A model generated the notes under the pieces. The model made no database searches and had not been told where the DNA came from. It worked only from the letters and a program-made list of their open reading frames with translations. Both the position numbers and the translations under genes were made by a program. From Acidobacteriota bacterium (GTDB taxonomy: Bacteria; Acidobacteriota; Terriglobia; Terriglobales; Acidobacteriaceae), in assembly GCA_021793595.1 (NCBI GenBank), contig JAJYSL010000334.1:1-5043 (forward strand): 5,043 bases of DNA, read 5' to 3'. This document shows, in pieces, positions 1-5,043 of the stretch (position 1 is the stretch's first letter; each line of letters begins with the position of its first letter).

Positions 1-531
1 GGAAACCGGGTGGAGGGACTCTAGAAGCGACCGCGATTCCGTAATGGAAAACCGAGGATCATCCGCCTCCAGACAGAGAAAAAACTTGTCCGACGTAGCG
101 CCGTTGCGAAAGTTCGGCGCGTTGAACAGTGGGTGATAAGGAGAAGGCAGACGGTTCAACGCCAGCATTCCAAAACCAGCAGAAAGCCCGGCCCAGAGGA
201 TGGTCCACTCATAGGCGGGGATGACAAATGCGGGCCAGGAAAACTTTCCCCGTCCGGCGATATCGAGTGGATAGGCCCAAATGGAGACCCAGGATTCCAG
301 CATGAACATGGCCAGGCCACCCAGGATGCCTCCCAAGAGACATACTCCGGCAACACCCTTTTCCTTTGGCTCATCGAAACCGATGGCTTCTGCTGCTTCC
401 TCTATCGGGTAGGGCGTATAGCAGTCCATGCGCCTGTACCCTGCGTTATAAGAAGCCTTGGCCGCCATAACAAGCTCAGTAGGCGTATTGAATTCAGCAA
501 GCAGGCCGTAAATACCCTCGCGTACCGGCAT
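1..531 (-). CDS. actD: Alternative Complex III membrane subunit ActD (DUF3341), 3' partial
   Basis: Small membrane subunit of Alternative Complex III, DUF3341 family. I read 177 codons from ATG at 531-529 to position 1 with no stop, so the 3' end is cut by the window. Family members are roughly 170-200 residues, so only a short tail should be missing. The N-terminus has the typical soluble start: GLLAEFNTPTELVMAA (residues 9-24), then AGYRRMDCYTPYPIEEA (30-46). Two hydrophobic segments follow, about 59-79 and 103-125, forming a hairpin in the membrane. After them comes the characteristic LNRLPSPYHPLFNAPNF (125-141), then DKFFLCLEADDP (148-159). The start codon overlaps the actC stop as TGATG, with a G-rich run just upstream, pointing to translational coupling with actC. 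Its role in electron transfer is not established; it is structural in solved complexes. Neighbours and sequence make the identification firm. Confidence 0.93.
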   Translation of the reverse strand, partial: MPVREGIYGLLAEFNTPTELVMAAKASYNAGYRRMDCYTPYPIEEAAEAIGFDEPKEKGVAGVCLLGGILGGLAMFMLESWVSIWAYPLDIAGRGKFSWPAFVIPAYEWTILWAGLSAGFGMLALNRLPSPYHPLFNAPNFRNGATSDKFFLCLEADDPRFSITESRSLLESLHPVS

Positions 532-1955
532 CAGTCCCCCCCTTTGTGCTGAAGTTCCGCTTCATCGATTTTCGCTCCAGGCAAAATCTGGCGAATTTCC
601 GACATCGGGATCATAGGCAAGAAGCGAATGAAGAGGAAGAAAAGAAATGTGAACAATCCAAGCGTTCCGACAAACGTCATATAGTCCCAGCGGGTCGCTC
701 GGTACGTGCCCCAGGAAGACGGCAGGTAGTCGCGGGTGAGGCTGGTAACAACAATCACGAAACGTTCAAACCACATGCCCGTGTTCACAATGAGCGAGAC
801 AATGAACAGAAACGCGACATTCTGCCGCAGACGCCGGGACCATAAAGTGGTGAGCGGAATGGCGATATTGGAAACGATAAGTATCCAGTAGGACCAGCCC
901 ATCAGACCGAACATGCGGTTCCATGCCATGAAGAATTCCCACTTGTCCGCCGAGTACCAGGCATACGCGATGTCCGTCATGTAGCCGTAGGCCACAATGA
1001 AGCCGGTGGCCAGCATCACTTTGCCGCAGTTGTCCAGATGCCGAATGGTGATCAGATCTTCGAGATGGTAGAACTTGCGGATCGGGATGGCCAGGGTCAA
1101 AACCATGGCAAATCCTGAGTAAATGGCGCCAGCCACGAAATATGGCGGAAAGATGGTCGTGTGCCAACCGGGCATAATCGCTACGGCGAAATCGAAGCTG
1201 ATGACGGTATGCACCGAAAGGACAAGCGGTGTTGCAAGTCCTGCCAGCAGGAGAGATGCGGTTTCGTAGCGCATCCAGTGGCGCGTGGAGCCACGCCAGC
1301 CGAGCGCCATTTGGCCGTAAATAAAACGGCCAAATTTTGATTTTGCCCGATCGCGCAACGTGCCCAGGTCGGGGATCATCCCGATATACCAGAAGACCAC
1401 CGAGATAGTCGCGTAGGTGGAGACCGCGAAGACGTCCCACATCAGCGGGGAACGGAACTGCGGCCAATAGTTCATCGTGTTCGGATACGGGAACAGCCAG
1501 TAAATGGCCAGCCATGGACGACCGGTGTGAATCACAGGAAACATTGCCGCGCAAACTACGGCGAACAGCGTCATGGCTTCCGCGAAGCGATTGATCGAGT
1601 TGCGCCACTTTTGCTTGAAGAGCAATAGAATTGCTGAAATCAGCGTGCCAGCGTGTCCAATCCCGATCCACCAAACAAAGTTGATGATTGCAAAGCCCCA
1701 GGCAACGGGCATCGTAATGCCCCAGATGCCGGTCCCTTTCAGGAATAGCCATGTCACCGCGACCATTAACATCATGGCGATACTACCGGCAAGCGCCAGG
1801 CCAAAGAACCAGGCCAATGGCGTGTGCGTGGTCAGCACAATGCGCGCCAGTTTCTCAGTGACCGAGCGGAAGGTATGCCCGGGGGCAATGACCAGCTGTT
1901 CTCCCGTCTCTGGGTCAATCATTGGATCTTGAGGCGAAATATTTTTGGTAGCCAT
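531..1955 (-). CDS. actC: Alternative Complex III quinol-binding membrane subunit ActC (NrfD/PsrC family)
   Basis: Integral membrane subunit of Alternative Complex III and site of quinol oxidation; NrfD/PolyS-reductase PsrC family, here 474 residues, a normal full length for ActC. About ten hydrophobic segments are readable, near residues 46-71, 83-113, 125-143, 172-193, 233-257, 266-290, 313-333, 349-371, 379-405 and 425-447. Family-like stretches include APGHTF (24-29), WWIGIGHAGT (95-104), FPVIHTGRPW (139-148) and ERFVIVVTSLTRDYLPSSW (397-415). Buried polar residues H143, D174 and D255 sit in helices and are candidates for quinol or proton handling by comparison with published ACIII structures, recalled and not aligned here. 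The ATG at 1955 is chosen because GAAGAGGT (1973-1966) lies 10 bases upstream and the N-terminus matches the family; the next in-frame Met is residue 12. The gene lies 81 bases after actB, and its TGA overlaps the actD ATG by one base. Confidence 0.96.
   Translation of the reverse strand: MATKNISPQDPMIDPETGEQLVIAPGHTFRSVTEKLARIVLTTHTPLAWFFGLALAGSIAMMLMVAVTWLFLKGTGIWGITMPVAWGFAIINFVWWIGIGHAGTLISAILLLFKQKWRNSINRFAEAMTLFAVVCAAMFPVIHTGRPWLAIYWLFPYPNTMNYWPQFRSPLMWDVFAVSTYATISVVFWYIGMIPDLGTLRDRAKSKFGRFIYGQMALGWRGSTRHWMRYETASLLLAGLATPLVLSVHTVISFDFAVAIMPGWHTTIFPPYFVAGAIYSGFAMVLTLAIPIRKFYHLEDLITIRHLDNCGKVMLATGFIVAYGYMTDIAYAWYSADKWEFFMAWNRMFGLMGWSYWILIVSNIAIPLTTLWSRRLRQNVAFLFIVSLIVNTGMWFERFVIVVTSLTRDYLPSSWGTYRATRWDYMTFVGTLGLFTFLFFLFIRFLPMIPMSEIRQILPGAKIDEAELQHKGGD
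536..542 (-). promoter_or_regulatory. G7 tract: end of actC and likely ribosome binding site of actD
   Basis: Seven consecutive Gs on the minus strand encode the Gly-Gly and the first base of the Asp codon that end ActC. They sit four bases before the actD ATG. The preceding AAA makes it a purine-rich run that can act as the actD Shine-Dalgarno element. Because stop and start overlap (TGATG), reinitiation by ribosomes finishing actC is the likely main route of actD translation. Confidence 0.5.
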
Positions 1956-1965
1956 GCTTGGTGCG

Positions 1966-1973
1966 ACCTCTTC
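1966..1973 (-). promoter_or_regulatory. Ribosome binding site of actC
   Basis: On the minus strand GAAGAGGT lies 10 bases before the ATG at 1955. AGAGG pairs partly with the anti-Shine-Dalgarno sequence, at slightly longer than ideal spacing. It is the only purine-rich stretch near this start and supports the ATG at 1955 over the internal Met at codon 12. Confidence 0.6.
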
Positions 1974-1981
1974 AGTTCGCT

Positions 1982-1994
1982 GAGGGTATCCCTC
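1982..1994 (-). repeat. GAGGG/CCCTC hairpin in the actB-actC leader
   Basis: GAGGG and CCCTC form a perfect 5-bp, GC-rich stem with a 3-base loop (ATA), ending eight bases upstream of the actC ribosome binding site. It lacks a following U-tract, so termination is unlikely. The position would suit mRNA stabilisation or tuning of actC translation. Function is inferred only from its location. Confidence 0.35.
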
Positions 1995-2020
1995 GATGCG
2001 TCAGCCTTAAAATGACCTAC

Positions 2021-2035
2021 TGGCAATTCCTGCCA
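2021..2035 (-). repeat. Small inverted repeat just after the actB stop
   Basis: TGGCA and TGCCA arms (5 bp, perfect) flank a 5-base loop, beginning one base after the actB stop codon. No U-tract follows, so this is not a standard intrinsic terminator. It could be a weak 3'-end or processing structure on the actB-actC transcript, or chance. Confidence 0.35.
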
Positions 2036-2036
2036 A

Positions 2037-5000
2037 TCAGGCGTTTTCCATCAAATCCGGGTTGGGATTCACCACACCGGCAATATAAGACGTCCGTGGA
2101 CGCGTGTTTAGATCCGCCAAGACCGTATAGTTCCGGGTCTGTTCTTTGATCTTCGAAACGCGGCTATTTTTATCGTTGATGTTGCCAAATGTGATTGCTT
2201 GCGTCGGACATGCCTGCTGGCAGGCGGTGACGATTTCGCCGTCCCTAACGGCACGGTTTTCTTTGTCCGCGCGAATCTTGGCCACGCTGATGCGCTGCAC
2301 GCAATAAGTGCATTTTTCCATGACGCCACGACTGCGGACTGTGACGTCCGGGTTCCGCATCAACTTGAGAACTTCCGTATCCCAGTCGGAGAATAGCAGC
2401 CAGTTGAAGCGCCGTACTTTGTAGGGGCAATTATTGGAGCAGTAACGGGTACCGACGCAACGGTTATAGACCATGGCGTTCAAGCCTTCTGGCGTATGCA
2501 CCGTCGCCCCCACCGGACATACCTGTTCGCACGGCGCGTTTTCGCACTGTTGACAGGTCATAGGCTGGAAATACGCCTTAGGTTTATCCAGATCGCCTTC
2601 AAAATAGGTGTCGATGCGAATCCACTGCATATCGCGGCCGACTTTGACCTGATGCTTGCCCACCACGGCAATGTTGTTCTCCGCGTAGCAACTGACGATA
2701 CAGGCGTTACAGCCAACGCAAGAGTTCAAGTCGATCGACAGCGCCCATTGATAGCCCTTGCTGTAATCCCACACGGGAAACAACGTGGTGCTTTTGGGCG
2801 GGGCATTGAATTCTGGATCGGAGGCGGCAAAATGCGGATTCTGCTTATACTCCTCTAGCGTGGCGAAGCGAACAATCCCACGCTGGTCGGCTTCGCGTCC
2901 TTCCAGGGAATGTGGCGTTGTGTCCGGTTTCGCCTGTTCCGCATCTTCTACATTGCCATATTTACGCGCGAACGCGTCGCGATGATCGATGTAATGACTC
3001 TTTGTGACGGCGCATTCGTAAGTCTCGCCGGTCTTCTTGACGGTCGCACCAACGGCAAAAAGTTGCGAAGTAGAGAGCCGGATCGGGAAGGCGTCAAATC
3101 CCTGACCTGTACCGACGCGGCCCGCGTTGCGGCGACCGTAGCCCAGATATACCGTAATGCTCTGGTCGGGATGTCCGGGAACGACGAGCGCGGAAGCCTT
3201 GATCTTACGGCCCTGGTACTCAATCTCCACCACATCGCTTTCGCTGGCGTGGAGTTGCGCCATGGTCTGAATGCTCATCAGCGCGGCGTTGTCCCAGGAT
3301 AGATTGGTGATGGGCTTGGGAAGCTCCTGCATCCAGCCAAGGTTGGAATAGCGTCCATCGTAGATATTGGGGTCTGGCCGGAAGATCACTTCCATCGTGG
3401 TCGCGTCTGGTATTGGGCCCGCAGGGGCCGCGACGGCCTTTGCGCTCAGAGTTTTCGGGGTAAAGGCAGTGTTGCCGATCCAGCCATCGTGCAGCGCTTT
3501 TCTCCACGCAGGATCGGCGTCCCCACCTTTGCCTCCAAGGACAGGCTTCCAGGTCTGCTGGACGGCTTCCATCGGGGAAAGGTCCGGGTTGTCCAGCATG
3601 GCCTGGATGATATGGTGCGCGGATTTTCCGCCATAGAGCGGGTCGATCATCGGTTGAACGATGCTGACGGTCCCGTCGTATGCGCGGACGTCCGACCAGC
3701 TTTCAAGATAATGCGCGCCATTGATGTGCCAGTCGCATATCTGGGCCGTCTCGTCTGGATATTGACCGAGATGCACCGCTACCTTGGCGCGGCCCATGGC
3801 CTTTTCAAAGTTGAGGTCCACCGGAGCGTTGTAGACGGGATTGCTGTCCAGCATGATGAGCCAGTCAACTTTTCCTGCGTTCAGGTCATCGACCAACTGC
3901 TTCATGTCCTCCATTTGCACGGTCGGCATGGGGTTGACGGTCTCGGTATAGATGACCGTTTTGCCCACGTTTCCGAGCTTCTCGTTGAGGGCGATGGCAG
4001 CAAGATGAACGCCCGGAGCGGCCTGTTCGCCGGGAATGACGACGCATTTACCCGCGTTGGCCTTCAAATCCTTCGCTACAGCATTCAGGTATGCGATTTG
4101 CTCCTCAGTCCACGTCGCGCTGGCAGGCGTAGATCCTCCACCGACCGCAGCAGCAATGGCGGCAGAAAAGGCTTCCATTTGGCTGGCTCGCATCCGCAGG
4201 CGATGCTCCGCTTTGAAACCGGTGGTCGATGGCGTGCTTTCGACCGAGTACAGGCGGTTCATTTCAATGCCTGGAGTCAACGAACGGCGACGGGCATAGT
4301 CGGCGGCCAGCTTGAGGAAGCCTGGGTGCTGAATGCCGGACAGAAAGTCCGCGTCGAAAGAGAGGAGGACATCGGCTGCATCGAGTTTGTACTGTACGTC
4401 GTAAAAGTCGCCAAACGCCTGCCTGGAGGCGACACGCGCCGAGTCGCGATTCACTGGCTCATATTGGATCCATTTCGCTTTTGGGTATTTTGTGCTGGCG
4501 CTTTTCCACTGGGCCGCCAAGGTTGGCGAAACCACGGTCGCGCTCAGGAAATACAGCCCCTGGCCGCCGTTTGCGGCTTTGGATTGCAGCATAGCGGTAA
4601 ACTCGGCCAGGAAATTAGCGTAGGAGCGAGTTTCGCCGCGATAGACCACGCGTTGCGAACGGTCAGGATCATAGAGTCCGAGCAGCGTTCCCTGCGTGTT
4701 GGCATCCGTGGTGCCATGGTTCATCGGATGTTCCGGATTGCCATCGACCTTAATGGGGCGATACGCTTCGGTCTTCACCAGCAGCGGTACGGATCCCATG
4801 GGAAAAGGATGCGCCGTCGCAAAGTAAATCGGCTTGCCGAGGACAAGGTCTTCAGGCTGCTTGACGTAGGGATAGATCGGCTCATCCGGCTGCTTGGTGC
4901 ATCCGGTCAGACCGGCTAGGGCAATCGAGGCGCCCATTAACTTCATGAAGCCGCGCCGGGAGACAGAGTCTACCCATTCGGAAGCGTGCTGCGGGAATTC

Positions 5001-5043
5001 ACGCTGCAACGCATCCTGAAATTCCGGAGTGTCCGCCAGTTCA
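2037..5043 (-). CDS. actB: Alternative Complex III iron-sulfur subunit ActB (Tat-exported molybdopterin oxidoreductase-like / ferredoxin fusion), 5' partial
   Basis: Large extracytoplasmic subunit of Alternative Complex III, relaying electrons from the quinol site towards the haem subunits. 1001 full codons are visible (numbered from the codon at 5042-5040). The frame is open to the window edge, so the start lies beyond 5043; the family has an N-terminal extension before its Tat signal. Visible: a twin-arginine motif SRRGFMK (R29, R30), a short hydrophobic stretch, then a lipobox LTGC (C48). Residues about 60-670 form the molybdopterin-oxidoreductase-like domain, without an N-terminal CxxCxxxC cluster motif; in characterised ACIII this domain holds no molybdenum. 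Residues about 750-960 form the ferredoxin-like domain with four Cys groups: C775/778/781/785, C830/833/838/842, C862/868/872 (T865 where a fourth Cys would sit) and C911/914/941/945. That fits three [4Fe-4S] and one [3Fe-4S] cluster, as known for ActB. It ends LMENA-TGA, 81 bases before actC. Identification is very secure; lipidation is inferred. Confidence 0.96.
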   Translation of the reverse strand, partial: ELADTPEFQDALQREFPQHASEWVDSVSRRGFMKLMGASIALAGLTGCTKQPDEPIYPYVKQPEDLVLGKPIYFATAHPFPMGSVPLLVKTEAYRPIKVDGNPEHPMNHGTTDANTQGTLLGLYDPDRSQRVVYRGETRSYANFLAEFTAMLQSKAANGGQGLYFLSATVVSPTLAAQWKSASTKYPKAKWIQYEPVNRDSARVASRQAFGDFYDVQYKLDAADVLLSFDADFLSGIQHPGFLKLAADYARRRSLTPGIEMNRLYSVESTPSTTGFKAEHRLRMRASQMEAFSAAIAAAVGGGSTPASATWTEEQIAYLNAVAKDLKANAGKCVVIPGEQAAPGVHLAAIALNEKLGNVGKTVIYTETVNPMPTVQMEDMKQLVDDLNAGKVDWLIMLDSNPVYNAPVDLNFEKAMGRAKVAVHLGQYPDETAQICDWHINGAHYLESWSDVRAYDGTVSIVQPMIDPLYGGKSAHHIIQAMLDNPDLSPMEAVQQTWKPVLGGKGGDADPAWRKALHDGWIGNTAFTPKTLSAKAVAAPAGPIPDATTMEVIFRPDPNIYDGRYSNLGWMQELPKPITNLSWDNAALMSIQTMAQLHASESDVVEIEYQGRKIKASALVVPGHPDQSITVYLGYGRRNAGRVGTGQGFDAFPIRLSTSQLFAVGATVKKTGETYECAVTKSHYIDHRDAFARKYGNVEDAEQAKPDTTPHSLEGREADQRGIVRFATLEEYKQNPHFAASDPEFNAPPKSTTLFPVWDYSKGYQWALSIDLNSCVGCNACIVSCYAENNIAVVGKHQVKVGRDMQWIRIDTYFEGDLDKPKAYFQPMTCQQCENAPCEQVCPVGATVHTPEGLNAMVYNRCVGTRYCSNNCPYKVRRFNWLLFSDWDTEVLKLMRNPDVTVRSRGVMEKCTYCVQRISVAKIRADKENRAVRDGEIVTACQQACPTQAITFGNINDKNSRVSKIKEQTRNYTVLADLNTRPRTSYIAGVVNPNPDLMENA
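4896..4961 (-). other. Tat signal and lipobox region of ActB
   Basis: The translated segment carries S-R-R-G-F-M-K, a good match to the twin-arginine consensus S/T-R-R-x-F-L-K. A hydrophobic, Ala/Gly/Leu-rich stretch follows, ending in L-A-G-L-T-G-C. The last four residues (L-T-G-C) fit the lipobox of signal peptidase II substrates. At least 28 residues precede the RR pair in the visible frame, an unusually long n-region. This agrees with the known extended Tat signal of this protein family. Export through Tat fits a protein that must fold around Fe-S clusters before crossing the membrane. Cleavage and acylation at the Cys are inferred. Confidence 0.8.

Noticed and set aside
133..552. A 139-codon plus-strand open frame opposite actD.
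   Set aside because: The minus strand reads as a good DUF3341 protein throughout; the plus-strand product has no recognisable features.
766..1752. A 328-codon minus-strand open frame overlapping actC in a different frame.
   Set aside because: Its translation is rich in Arg, His and Ser with no domain, whereas the actC frame over the same bases gives a clear NrfD-family membrane protein.
1982..2035. The two spacer hairpins as intrinsic terminators.
   Set aside because: Stems are only 5 bp and neither is followed by a run of Ts on the transcribed strand; the next gene belongs to the same complex.
2009..2036. A possible internal promoter after actB: minus-strand TTGGCA, 16 bases, then CATTTT.
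   Set aside because: The -35-like box matches 5 of 6 bases, but the -10-like box only 3 of 6. The -35-like box also overlaps the hairpin arm. Too weak to call without transcript data.
3489..4919. A 476-codon open frame on the plus strand, antisense to actB.
   Set aside because: It lies wholly inside the strongly supported actB coding sequence. Its translation has no recognisable domain and I saw no ribosome binding site. Long antisense frames are common opposite GC-rich genes.
2037..5043. actB as a true molybdenum enzyme such as a formate dehydrogenase or polysulfide/nitrate reductase.
   Set aside because: The N-terminal cluster motif of catalytic family members is missing. The fusion to a four-cluster ferredoxin domain, with actC and actD adjacent, is diagnostic of Alternative Complex III.

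Overview
The window is part of an Alternative Complex III (ACIII) operon, the bc1-complex analogue that oxidises quinol and passes electrons to a periplasmic cytochrome c or a terminal oxidase. All genes lie on the minus strand, so transcription runs from the high-coordinate end towards position 1. Three act genes are visible in canonical order: actB (cut at its 5' end by the window edge, 5043 down to 2037), actC (1955 to 531) and actD (531 down to the window edge, cut at its 3' end). No RNA gene, mobile element, CRISPR array or origin was seen.

Layout: actB encodes the large Tat-exported iron-sulfur subunit, which fuses a molybdopterin-oxidoreductase-like domain that lacks a cofactor to a four-cluster ferredoxin-like domain. 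An 81-base gap (1956-2036) with two small hairpins separates it from actC, the NrfD/PsrC-like integral membrane subunit that carries the quinol site. The actC stop and the actD start overlap by one base (TGATG), and a run of seven Gs lies directly in front. actD encodes the small two-helix membrane subunit (DUF3341). actA (multihaem cytochrome c) is expected just past 5043, and actE/actF (cytochrome c and a second NrfD-like subunit) just before position 1. Both are inferences from the usual operon order and are not visible here.

Working together: ActC takes electrons from quinol at the periplasmic side of the membrane. ActB's iron-sulfur clusters relay them to the haem subunits ActA and ActE. 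ActD packs against the membrane part. Moderately high GC, the ActB/ActC/ActD sequence style and the gene order suggest an aerobic Gram-negative bacterium. From general resemblance, Acidobacteriota is my best guess, but this was not tested by any search.

I see no new biological system. The points worth a second look are small: the true start of actB is outside the window, a Tat signal is followed by a lipobox, the third iron-sulfur motif has a Thr in place of a Cys, and a G7 tract sits where a single slip would join ActC to ActD in frame.
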